Shown here piece by piece: positions 1 through 7,591 of a stretch of 9,688 nt of DNA. Each line of letters starts with the position of its first letter. Positions within the stretch are counted from its first letter, which is position 1. A program made the position numbers and the translations under genes. Under the pieces are notes generated by a model. The model searched no databases. It was not told the DNA's origin and was given only the letters and a program-made list of their open reading frames with translations. Source of the DNA: Fulvivirga aurantia. GTDB lineage: Bacteria > Bacteroidota > Bacteroidia > Cytophagales > Cyclobacteriaceae. The stretch lies in the NCBI RefSeq assembly GCF_009711475.1, contig NZ_SMMD01000826.1:1-9688 (forward strand), written 5' to 3'.

Positions 1-1179
1 CTGCTCCTGCATGTAGCCACCCTCACTTTCGTCTACTACATTAATATCTTTTTTAACTATAGGAGAGTTTGTAGAAACAGGTTTGTTGTAAGAAAGCAGC
101 ATCCATCCTGTAAATCGGCTTTTATGATTGTCAACCTCAGTATCAGGTAGGTAGTGAGGGTAATCTCCGTAGGCTGTGTTTACATACATTTGCCCATTCT
201 CCTCAAAGCCTGCGGGGTACATACCAATTCTTCTTTCAAACTTATAGTTAACAGAAATGGCCATAGTGGCATAGTGCCAATAATTACCACTATTATCTTT
301 TACGGTACTTCCGTGCCCTGATCCTTTTAAGAAACCACCCGGCTTATATGAAATAGGGTTATAAGGAGCATATGTAAATGGCCCAAGTGGACTGTCACTG
401 GTATACACCCCATCGGCATATACATTCCATTGAGTGCCTGGCGCACCATATTCCAGGTAATATCTACCGTTGTGCTTCATCATCCAAGGCCCTTCAATAA
501 AGGGTTTGATGTCTGATTTGTGGTCCTGGCCGAATCGTTCCCAACCATGCTTGTCGGGCTCGAGGTTAAACAGGTCAACTTGCTCCTCAATGGGTACATA
601 AAAATTATCTGGGTCTAGTTCGATACCACGAATAGGCCATTTATTCGATGATTCTTCATAGAGGTAAACACGGTTATCATCATCAACAAATATATTAGGG
701 TCTTGTATACCATGTGGCATATTGAGCACGGCATAGTTAGTTTTCCAATCACCCAGGTCGGGATTGGTGGTTTCTAAAACAGGTCCACGCCCTGAGGGAT
801 CGCCATAAACAAGGATTTTTCCGTCTCTAACGGCCGCAGCTGGTGCATTGCTTCCTTTAAAATACCAACTCTGAGGTTTTATAAAGCTCCAATTGCTCAT
901 ATCGTCAGAAGTCCAATACCCATGAGATCGTGTTACAAAAAGAAAGTATCTGCCATTATAATTAACAATGGCCGGATCTGCCCCTGATCTGTAAGAAACA
1001 TTATTCTTCGCTCGATAATGCGACATATAGGAGTAGTCTATGTCAATCGGGTTACAGTAAGTATTGTAATTTTTCCTAACACTTACTGATTCTGATAACG
1101 TTTTCCCATTCTTTTTATCCGACTCACAGCCAATGAGTATTGTGGCCAGAAGTATTGAGAGTATGAGTTTAAAATTCAT
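1..1179 (-). CDS. GH43-type glycoside hydrolase lipoprotein, C-terminus cut by window edge
   Basis: Open from an ATG at 1177-1179 to the left edge: 393 codons, no stop, so the C-terminus is missing. The N-terminus is a lipoprotein signal peptide (basic start, hydrophobic core, lipobox L-I-G-C with Cys18) followed by acidic ESD, so it is membrane anchored and possibly surface exposed. Residues 60-350 look like a five-bladed propeller of the GH43 kind. Likely catalytic residues are Asp68 in GADPAIV (base), Asp160 in GIQDPNIF (pKa modulator) and Glu229 in FIEGPWM (acid). His289 in GSGHGS fits the conserved metal-binding histidine. The spacing of 92 and 69 residues is slightly compact but acceptable for the family. 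Family members are mostly beta-xylosidases, arabinofuranosidases and exo-galactosidases; the substrate here cannot be read. After FTGWMLL (357-363) the chain leaves the propeller, probably toward a discoidin or other binding module beyond the edge (inference). It lies 58 bases after the sulfatase and is last in the visible operon. Confidence 0.82.
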   Translation of the reverse strand, partial: MNFKLILSILLATILIGCESDKKNGKTLSESVSVRKNYNTYCNPIDIDYSYMSHYRAKNNVSYRSGADPAIVNYNGRYFLFVTRSHGYWTSDDMSNWSFIKPQSWYFKGSNAPAAAVRDGKILVYGDPSGRGPVLETTNPDLGDWKTNYAVLNMPHGIQDPNIFVDDDNRVYLYEESSNKWPIRGIELDPDNFYVPIEEQVDLFNLEPDKHGWERFGQDHKSDIKPFIEGPWMMKHNGRYYLEYGAPGTQWNVYADGVYTSDSPLGPFTYAPYNPISYKPGGFLKGSGHGSTVKDNSGNYWHYATMAISVNYKFERRIGMYPAGFEENGQMYVNTAYGDYPHYLPDTEVDNHKSRFTGWMLLSYNKPVSTNSPIVKKDINVVDESEGGYMQEQ

Positions 1180-1204
1180 TTCTTTAATGTCTTTATCTTA
1201 GAAA

Positions 1205-1232
1205 CCTACTAACCCTAAAAGGTTTTAGTAGG
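1205..1232 (-). promoter_or_regulatory. Intercistronic hairpin between sulfatase and GH43 genes
   Basis: Inverted repeat with perfect 8-base arms: CCTACTAA on the minus strand at 1232-1225 and TTAGTAGG at 1212-1205. An alternative fold pairs six outer bases, then AACC with GGTT around a six-base loop, with two bases bulged. It begins 5 bases after the sulfatase stop codon. In the direction of transcription it is followed by GGTTTCTAAG, which is not a proper U-tract, so a strong intrinsic terminator is unlikely. A weak or partial terminator, or an mRNA stability/processing element that sets GH43 expression relative to upstream genes, fits better. No Bacteroidota-type promoter (TTTG with TAnnTTTG) was seen in the spacer. 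Confidence 0.55.
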
Positions 1233-1237
1233 ATAAT

Positions 1238-2755
1238 TTAATAGGTACCTTTGTATCCGTGATCGAAACGTGCTCCACCATCTCTTTTGAGAGGGATTTG
1301 CATGCCCCCAGTCGCCTCTAGCCAATCGAAAATGTCGTTTCGCAATGTTTTGGCTATCTCTTTATGCTCAGGGCTCCTAATAAGATTGCGAGTTTCATAA
1401 GGATCATTTTCCAGGTCGTATAACTCATTTAGGTCCCAAATCCCATAGTATCTGATAAACTTGTACTTATCAGTTCTTACCGCATGAACCGTTGGCGTTT
1501 GAGGAAAGGGTCGCTCCCAGAAATACTCGTAATATATCCTTTTCCTCCAATTTTCAGGATTTTCTCCTTTCAGGATGGGCAGGAAGGATTTCCCATCCAT
1601 ATTTTTAGGGGTTTCCAAACCTGCCATAGCCAGTACGGTCGGCCCGATATCAATATTCTGGATGAGTTGATCTACACTATCTTTGGCCAATAAATCACCC
1701 CCACCAAACGCCAGAAGTGGTACTCGGATGGATTCTTCATAGGCTTGTCGCTTATCGATAAGGCCATGTTCTCCAAAAGAAAAGCCATTGTCTCCCATAT
1801 AAAAGACTACGGTATTTTCAAGAATACCTTCTTTCTCAAGCGCTGCTATTACTTCACCTATGCTTTCATCTACAGAGAGCAAAGTCTCATTGTACTTCTT
1901 GTAAAAAGTATCAAAATCCATCTGCCCATGGTACATATAATCCACTCCATGCCAGCTATGGCGCTGTTTCTTTACCCATTCTGGCACATTTTCATAGTCA
2001 TACTCTTCCTTATCAACCTTCTCGGGATACATGGTGGATGGATAGTTAGGGCTTTCCTTTTCATAATTATCAACATGGCGTTGGGCAGGAGCAAACTCCG
2101 AATGCACTCCTTTATGCGAGAGATACATAAAAAACGGTTTTTCTTTATCTCTCTTCTCTATCCAGTCGACAGCATGCTCCGTGAGCAAATCGGTGATGTA
2201 AGTAGAATCTCCGAAGCTTTGCTCTTTTCCATTGATGTTGAGCGTAGGGTTGTAGTAAACGCCTTGCCCTTTGAAGCTCTCCCAGTGGGTAAAGCCTTTT
2301 CTAGGTTTAGCGTGATGCTCACCCATATGCCACTTGCCGAAAAAGGCAGTTTCATAGCCTGATTTTTCTAAATACTGTGGAAAAAACATGGATGTATCTC
2401 CTATAGCCGACTGATTATCAATAACCTGATGACGATGTGAAAACTGCCCGGTTAGGATAGAAGCCCTGCTTGGAGAGCATAAAGACGTAGTTACGAAAGC
2501 ATTTTGAATATGGGTGCCTTCTTTAGCCATACGGTCCATATTTGGCGTTTTTAAGAAAGGCACTTTGCCAGTAAAGCCCATAAAATCGTACCGGTGGTCA
2601 TCGCTCAAAATAAACACTACATTCAATGGTTTTGACGAATCGTCAGTACGGGCAAGTTCCAGCGGTGAGCTCTCTTGCTCCCTACTATCTTTGGTTTGAC
2701 AGCCGACCACCATGGTCGCGATAGCAAGTGCCAATAAAACACATGTGCGTTTCAT
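1238..2755 (-). CDS. S1 family (arylsulfatase-type) sulfatase lipoprotein
   Basis: Hydrolyses sulfate esters, probably on a sugar released from a sulfated glycan. The chain is 505 residues from the ATG at 2753-2755. An in-frame ATG 30 bases upstream was rejected because it overlaps the GH2 gene and puts ten charged residues before the signal peptide. The chosen start gives a clean lipoprotein signal with lipobox V-V-G-C (Cys19). The sulfatase signature is CSPSR at 93-97; Cys93 should be oxidised to formylglycine. Metal ligands are visible as Asp52-Asp53 (SDDHR) and Asp322-Asn323 (GDNGFSFGEHG); other active-site elements are GKWHMG (140-145) and His214. Length is normal for the family. The fold resembles the group containing N-acetylglucosamine-6-sulfatases and related algal-glycan enzymes, but the sulfate position and sugar cannot be assigned. 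Because Cys93 is a Cys-type site, it needs a maturase (FGE or anSME) encoded elsewhere. It starts 4 bases after the GH2 stop, so it is co-transcribed and probably translationally coupled. Confidence 0.95.
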   Translation of the reverse strand: MKRTCVLLALAIATMVVGCQTKDSREQESSPLELARTDDSSKPLNVVFILSDDHRYDFMGFTGKVPFLKTPNMDRMAKEGTHIQNAFVTTSLCSPSRASILTGQFSHRHQVIDNQSAIGDTSMFFPQYLEKSGYETAFFGKWHMGEHHAKPRKGFTHWESFKGQGVYYNPTLNINGKEQSFGDSTYITDLLTEHAVDWIEKRDKEKPFFMYLSHKGVHSEFAPAQRHVDNYEKESPNYPSTMYPEKVDKEEYDYENVPEWVKKQRHSWHGVDYMYHGQMDFDTFYKKYNETLLSVDESIGEVIAALEKEGILENTVVFYMGDNGFSFGEHGLIDKRQAYEESIRVPLLAFGGGDLLAKDSVDQLIQNIDIGPTVLAMAGLETPKNMDGKSFLPILKGENPENWRKRIYYEYFWERPFPQTPTVHAVRTDKYKFIRYYGIWDLNELYDLENDPYETRNLIRSPEHKEIAKTLRNDIFDWLEATGGMQIPLKRDGGARFDHGYKGTY

Positions 2756-2759
2756 ATTT

Positions 2760-5291
2760 TTATAGTTTTCTAATTTCAATTCCATTAATTATCGGATCAC
2801 CTTCAACTGCCTGCAAGGCAATCTCAAGGCCTTCATCTTCCACACCCACAATTACTTTTTTAGAAAAAGCTGAGCTGAAAGGCAGGGTACTCAAATTGAC
2901 TTCTTTGCATATTGCCTTACCATTTGCCAGCACATTGAACACCCGTTGTTTGCCTTCAAGGTAATTGCGATCTGTTTCGGCCCAATGAAAAGTGAGCTCG
3001 TAGCTACCACTTTTTAGGTCAAATTTGTACTTACCTCCCAAGCGACCTGTCTGGTAAACCGGATCATTTTGTGTGTTTGAAATACTACGATCTGTACCCA
3101 CACCACGATCTCTGGGTTGGTACATTTTACCTGCTGTAAACCCGCCCAAAGTGCCACTGGTAAATTTTGTATCCGGTAACCATGTTACATTATCAATTGG
3201 GTCGATAAAATAAAAGCTTGACCCAACATTGATGTGAAGCGAGTTGGTGCTAAGCCAATCTGGCCCCACTTTCTGAAAGTTTATCTGGCAAACATCACTT
3301 ACTGTTTTAATATCATATTCAGTTCTGGCTTCTAATGTATTAGTACCCTCTTCAAACTCGACCTGCCATGTGCTTAAGTGGAGGTCTGTAGATAGGCTCT
3401 CAACCTTTTGGCCATTGACAAGCAAACTTGTATTCTCTCCATTGGAGAATACTTCTATAGGCTGAGTGTTGTTATAAGCCTGTCGATTTGACCAGTCACA
3501 GCCTCCAATTTTCACAAAAGGGGTTGTTTTAAGCCAGCTTTGATAGAGGTAGTAAGCATCTTTTGGCATTCGGGTGGTTGATACTACACCTTTGCTGTTG
3601 ATCTTGGGCACGGCATCATTTCTACCTTCAGAACCAAAATCGGCTATATTCCAAATGGCTGTGGCAGCCACATAAGGTCTGCTCATAATGTCTTTTAAAT
3701 TTTGCTGGTGAAATTTGGTTTGCCACTCTATAGAGAAATCGAATCTTTCAGGGTTAAAAGAGCGGATGCGAGGATCGGCACCTGCACCATATTCTGTAAC
3801 CAACACGGGTTTGTCAGGCACCAGTTTATGGAAATCATCTAAAAACCCTCCTCCACCTAACTCTGATTCGTACCAGCCAAAATAGAGATTCCAGCCGACC
3901 AGCATAGGTATTTGAGTAAGACCAGCTTTATGATAAAGCTCCAGTGCTCCATGGTTGGGTATCATGGTATAGCGTGTCGAATCTTCACTGCGTGTGAGAT
4001 CTTCCAACTTCTGGGCGAAGTCAACAATTTTTTTTATGTGTGTACTATCTTTTTCCAGATTTCTACCAAGCAACATCTCATTCATATAAGCCCAAATAAT
4101 AACACTCGGGTGATTGTAATACTGCCTGATCATCTCCTGCATCATAAACTCTGAATTGTCATAGAAAGCCTTTGAGTCTGTGATATCATGATCAAGGGGG
4201 ATCTCCATACTCACCAAAAGACCTAATTGATCACTTGCCCGAAGCACTGCAGGGTCTTGCGGGTAATGGGCCGTTCTGAAGAAATTACTGCCCATGTCTT
4301 TGATGAGCTTGATGTCTTCTATGTGGCGATTATCAGAAAGCGCATTGCCAAGGCCCTCATAATCCTGATGACGGTTAGAACCAACTAATTTCAAATGAGA
4401 CCCATTAATGAAGAAACCCTCGTTAGCATCAAACTCAAACCATCTAAAGCCAACGGGTATAATTTGGTTATCGAGTTGATTCCCCTCGCTATCCAGCAGA
4501 TTAATCTCCAGTTGATATAGTGAGGGACTATCAGTGTGCCAAAGTTCAGGGGTCTCAACTTTTGGTAAGTGATGAGTTACCGTGTTGAGACCCTGAACCA
4601 GCACAACCTGTAATTGCTTCTTTAATATCATTTGCCGATCTGGGGAATACAAGCGATAATGAACTGTGGTGTTCACTTCGGACTGAGACTCAATATCAAG
4701 CCTGACGGCTATTGTTGCCTCTTCATTTGAAACCTCAGGTGTAGTGATAAAAATCCCCTGATCCCCATACTTGCTCAAATTGAAATGTGTGTCGGCCGTA
4801 TTGATAAGCCACACATCCCGATAAATCCCTCCATAGAAGTTAAAATCTCCTTTTATTGGGACTATATCGGGATTATGGCTGTTTTCAACCTGAACCATTA
4901 TCTTATTTGTGCCTGACTTTATAAAATCTGAAACGGGCACATTGAAGGCCGTATAACCTCCAATATGCTTACCGGCCAGTTGATCATTTACATATACTTC
5001 TGCCGTTTGATTGGCACCCTCAAACCTCAAAAACCATTGACCTTCGGTGTTATCAATTTGAAACTCTTTCTTATACCAGGCTATGCCCCGGTAATACCCA
5101 GGCTCATCATCAAACGGGTCTGTCTTATTCCATGTGTGTGGCAGATTTATGGAACTCCATTCTATATTTTCTCCTATATCACCTTTGTGAAATTCCCAAT
5201 TTGTATTTAAGCTCTCCACATGGCGACCAGGTTGGGCGCTCAGGCTGAAGGCCAAACAGAGGAAAATACCTATTCCAAAAATCTGCTTCAT
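2760..5291 (-). CDS. GH2 family exo-beta-glycosidase with C-terminal malectin-like domain
   Basis: Secreted 843-residue enzyme. A type I signal peptide is visible (about residues 1-19, cut after SLSA). Domains in order: GH2 sugar-binding jelly roll (about 25-165), Ig-like domain (about 172-280), TIM barrel (about 285-590), an Ig-like domain of the DUF4982 kind (about 600-672) and a malectin-like beta sandwich (about 685-843, with INVG, HWAE and NGIEI). The catalytic pair is Glu405 in WAYMNE (acid/base) and Glu500 in VTEYGAG (nucleophile). GH2 covers beta-galactosidases, beta-glucuronidases and beta-mannosidases. Asn565-Ser566-Lys567-Gly lines up with the NxK site that binds the uronate carboxylate in beta-glucuronidases, but many GH2 galactosidases with this domain plan carry N-x-K-G there too, so specificity is open. 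The malectin-like module probably binds carbohydrate. It starts 8 bases after the GH3 stop. Being soluble rather than lipidated, it likely acts in the periplasm on oligosaccharides. Confidence 0.95.
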   Translation of the reverse strand: MKQIFGIGIFLCLAFSLSAQPGRHVESLNTNWEFHKGDIGENIEWSSINLPHTWNKTDPFDDEPGYYRGIAWYKKEFQIDNTEGQWFLRFEGANQTAEVYVNDQLAGKHIGGYTAFNVPVSDFIKSGTNKIMVQVENSHNPDIVPIKGDFNFYGGIYRDVWLINTADTHFNLSKYGDQGIFITTPEVSNEEATIAVRLDIESQSEVNTTVHYRLYSPDRQMILKKQLQVVLVQGLNTVTHHLPKVETPELWHTDSPSLYQLEINLLDSEGNQLDNQIIPVGFRWFEFDANEGFFINGSHLKLVGSNRHQDYEGLGNALSDNRHIEDIKLIKDMGSNFFRTAHYPQDPAVLRASDQLGLLVSMEIPLDHDITDSKAFYDNSEFMMQEMIRQYYNHPSVIIWAYMNEMLLGRNLEKDSTHIKKIVDFAQKLEDLTRSEDSTRYTMIPNHGALELYHKAGLTQIPMLVGWNLYFGWYESELGGGGFLDDFHKLVPDKPVLVTEYGAGADPRIRSFNPERFDFSIEWQTKFHQQNLKDIMSRPYVAATAIWNIADFGSEGRNDAVPKINSKGVVSTTRMPKDAYYLYQSWLKTTPFVKIGGCDWSNRQAYNNTQPIEVFSNGENTSLLVNGQKVESLSTDLHLSTWQVEFEEGTNTLEARTEYDIKTVSDVCQINFQKVGPDWLSTNSLHINVGSSFYFIDPIDNVTWLPDTKFTSGTLGGFTAGKMYQPRDRGVGTDRSISNTQNDPVYQTGRLGGKYKFDLKSGSYELTFHWAETDRNYLEGKQRVFNVLANGKAICKEVNLSTLPFSSAFSKKVIVGVEDEGLEIALQAVEGDPIINGIEIRKL

Positions 5292-5299
5292 CGGCTGGT

Positions 5300-7585
5300 T
5301 TAGTTCAGCGTAAATTCACCTTCTAAACCCTCTGCAGAGCTTGGCCCCACAAACACCTTGAACTTACCCGGCTCTGCTTTAAAAGTCATGTCGTGGTGGT
5401 AGAAAGCCAAATCATTCTCTGTGAGGGTAAACTCAACCGTTTTAGTCTCTCCAGCAGCCAATTTCACCTTTTCAAAACCCTTAAGCTGCTTTACAGGTCG
5501 GGTAATCGAGCCAACTAAATCTCTGATGTAGAGCTGCACAATTTCAGCCCCATCGACAGTTCCAGTGTTGGTCACTTCAACAGATACCTTCAACTCACCA
5601 TCCATTGAAATTTCTTCTCCACTCAGGTTTAAGTTTTTATAATCGAATGTGGTATAGCTGAGCCCATAGCCAAAAGGGTAGAGGGGCTCGTTGGTAACGT
5701 CCAGGTAGTTTGACCTGAACTTCTGGAACCATTTGCCATCGGCCAGCGGCCTACCCGTATTTTTGTGGCTGTAATAAATAGGAACCTGCCCCACATTTTG
5801 AGGGAATGTGGCTGTGAGTTTACCTGATGGATTAACATCGCCAAAGAGCACATCGGCAATCGCATCACCTGCCTGACTACCTGCAAACCACACATTGAGT
5901 ATGGCTGGTACATTCTCATCCTCCCATTTGATGGCTAGAGGTCTGCCTGTGAATAATACCATGGCTACAGGTTTACCTGTTTCCAATAGGGCCTTCAATA
6001 GTTTGCGCTGTGTAGCGGGTAGTTCTATATCTGATCTGCTTGAGCTTTCACCGCTCATTTCAGAAGCTTCACCCATCGCAGCCACAATTACATCTGCCTG
6101 TTTTGCAGCCTCCAATGCTTCTTTAATCATTTCATCCTCAGACCGATCGTCTCTATAAGTCGACTTGCCAAAAACACTGATTCGGGATTCCAGCTTAGCA
6201 TCTTTCACAATATTGGCTCCTTTGGCAAATACAATCTTTACATCATCTCCTGCTACGTTAGTAATACCCTCTTTAAGAGAAATAGCCTTGTCGTGCTGCC
6301 CTGCCACACTCCATGTGCCGTTCATGTTTAGTTTGTTATCGGCCATAGGACCAACAAGTGCAATTGTGCCCCCTTTCTTTAGTGGAAGAATGTTGTCTTC
6401 GTTTTTAAGTAAAACAAAGGTCTGCGCTGCTGTCTCTCTGGCAAATTGCCTGTTCTCATCGGAGAAAATTTCTTTCGAGCCCCGCTCCTCATCGCAGTAA
6501 CGGTAAGGGTCTTCAAACAGGCCTAGCTTATATTTAGCTTCCAAAATGCGCTTGCACGCCCTATCGATATCAGCCTCTGTGATTGAGCCTTCTTCCAATG
6601 ATTTTTTGAGGGTAGTCAAATAACCTTCCCCAACCATATCCATATCGCTTCCCGCCTTTAGCGCCAAAGCTGATACCTGCTGCAAATCACCCATGCCATG
6701 ATCTATCATTTCGTTGATAGCAGTATAGTCTGTAACCACCATGCCATCGAATCCCCAGGCTTCTCTCAAAATTTCAGTCATCAGCCACCTGTTACCGCTG
6801 GCAGGAATACCGTCAACCTCATTGAAAGATGTCATCACACTGCCAACACCAGCATCTACAGCGGCTTTGTAAGGAGGGAAATAATCGTTATACATTCTCA
6901 ATCGGCTCATATCGGTGGTGTTATAATCACGGCCGGCCTCTGCTGCACCATACAAGGCGAAGTGCTTCACACATGACATAATGGTTGTGGGGTCACGTAA
7001 ATCATCTCCCTGATAGCCTCTAACCATAGCCTGTGCTATTTCCGAAGCCAGGTAAGGGTCTTCACCATTGCCTTCTGCCACTCTACCCCACCGTGGGTCT
7101 CTTGAAATATCTACCATTGGGGAGAAAGTCCAGGCTATACCATCGGCACTTACCTCACGTGCGGCTGTTCTGGCCGTTTTCTCAATAAGCTCAGTGTCCC
7201 AGGAGCATGATAAACCCAGCGGAATTGGAAATATGGTCTTATAGCCATGAATCACGTCCATTGCAAAAATTAGAGGTATACCCAGGCGAGACTGCTCTAC
7301 TGCAACCTTCTGAACTTCACGGATTCTGGCTGCTTGCTGGATATTGAACAAGCCTCCAACCTGACCTTTTTTAATTTTACCCGCTATATCAGAGTTGGCA
7401 GCTTCTCCTGTAGTGAAGGCACCGGAACTAGGTAAATTTAACTGCCCGATTTTCTCTTCAAGCGTCATTTCGTTCATGAGGGAATCTACAAATCCTGAAT
7501 TATCGGTACTGCTTATTTGTGCTTCTCCAGCGCAGGACACAATTAATATACCTACGGCTAAGTTTAATATTGTCTGTTTGATCAT
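5300..7585 (-). CDS. bglX: GH3 family beta-glucosidase, BglX-like lipoprotein
   Basis: Releases beta-linked glucose (or a related sugar) from the non-reducing end of oligosaccharides by a retaining mechanism. The 761 residues are close to E. coli BglX (765). A lipoprotein-like signal ends in I-V-S-C (Cys18). Domains: GH3 TIM barrel (about 30-360) with Asp110 in AMDVIHG, Lys207-His208 in CVKHF and nucleophile Asp286 in MVVTDY; alpha/beta sandwich (about 385-600) with acid/base Glu513 in SGESSSRSD; then a fibronectin III-like domain (about 660-760). GDVNPSGKL, YYSHKNTGRP and YPFGYGLSYTTF are typical BglX blocks. It starts 6 bases after the esterase stop and ends 8 bases before GH2. GH3 enzymes beside GH144 genes are known to be beta-1,2-glucosidases, so a preference for sophoro-oligosaccharides is possible, but generic beta-glucosidase or beta-xylosidase activity is not excluded. 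The lipobox is less classical than those of its neighbours, and no acidic export signal follows Cys18, so an inner-facing (periplasmic) location is likely. Confidence 0.95.
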   Translation of the reverse strand: MIKQTILNLAVGILIVSCAGEAQISSTDNSGFVDSLMNEMTLEEKIGQLNLPSSGAFTTGEAANSDIAGKIKKGQVGGLFNIQQAARIREVQKVAVEQSRLGIPLIFAMDVIHGYKTIFPIPLGLSCSWDTELIEKTARTAAREVSADGIAWTFSPMVDISRDPRWGRVAEGNGEDPYLASEIAQAMVRGYQGDDLRDPTTIMSCVKHFALYGAAEAGRDYNTTDMSRLRMYNDYFPPYKAAVDAGVGSVMTSFNEVDGIPASGNRWLMTEILREAWGFDGMVVTDYTAINEMIDHGMGDLQQVSALALKAGSDMDMVGEGYLTTLKKSLEEGSITEADIDRACKRILEAKYKLGLFEDPYRYCDEERGSKEIFSDENRQFARETAAQTFVLLKNEDNILPLKKGGTIALVGPMADNKLNMNGTWSVAGQHDKAISLKEGITNVAGDDVKIVFAKGANIVKDAKLESRISVFGKSTYRDDRSEDEMIKEALEAAKQADVIVAAMGEASEMSGESSSRSDIELPATQRKLLKALLETGKPVAMVLFTGRPLAIKWEDENVPAILNVWFAGSQAGDAIADVLFGDVNPSGKLTATFPQNVGQVPIYYSHKNTGRPLADGKWFQKFRSNYLDVTNEPLYPFGYGLSYTTFDYKNLNLSGEEISMDGELKVSVEVTNTGTVDGAEIVQLYIRDLVGSITRPVKQLKGFEKVKLAAGETKTVEFTLTENDLAFYHHDMTFKAEPGKFKVFVGPSSAEGLEGEFTLN

Positions 7586-7591
7586 AGCTTT

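Noticed and set aside
1205..1232. Hairpin as a strong intrinsic terminator ending the operon
   Set aside because: In the transcription direction it is followed by GGTTTCTAAG, not a U-run, and a co-directional gene starts 26 bases later. Kept only as a regulatory or weak-terminator candidate.
1745..2362. 205-codon open frame on the plus strand with hydrophobic stretches resembling membrane segments
   Set aside because: It lies entirely antisense to the well-supported sulfatase gene. Its hydrophobic runs mirror the sulfatase codons, and no family features or start signals are visible.
2514..2964. Two short plus-strand frames near the sulfatase/GH2 junction
   Set aside because: Antisense to the sulfatase N-terminus and the GH2 malectin-like module; nothing supports expression.
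5629..5919. 96-codon minus-strand frame within the GH3 gene
   Set aside because: Overlaps the conserved BglX blocks in another frame and shows no recognisable protein features.
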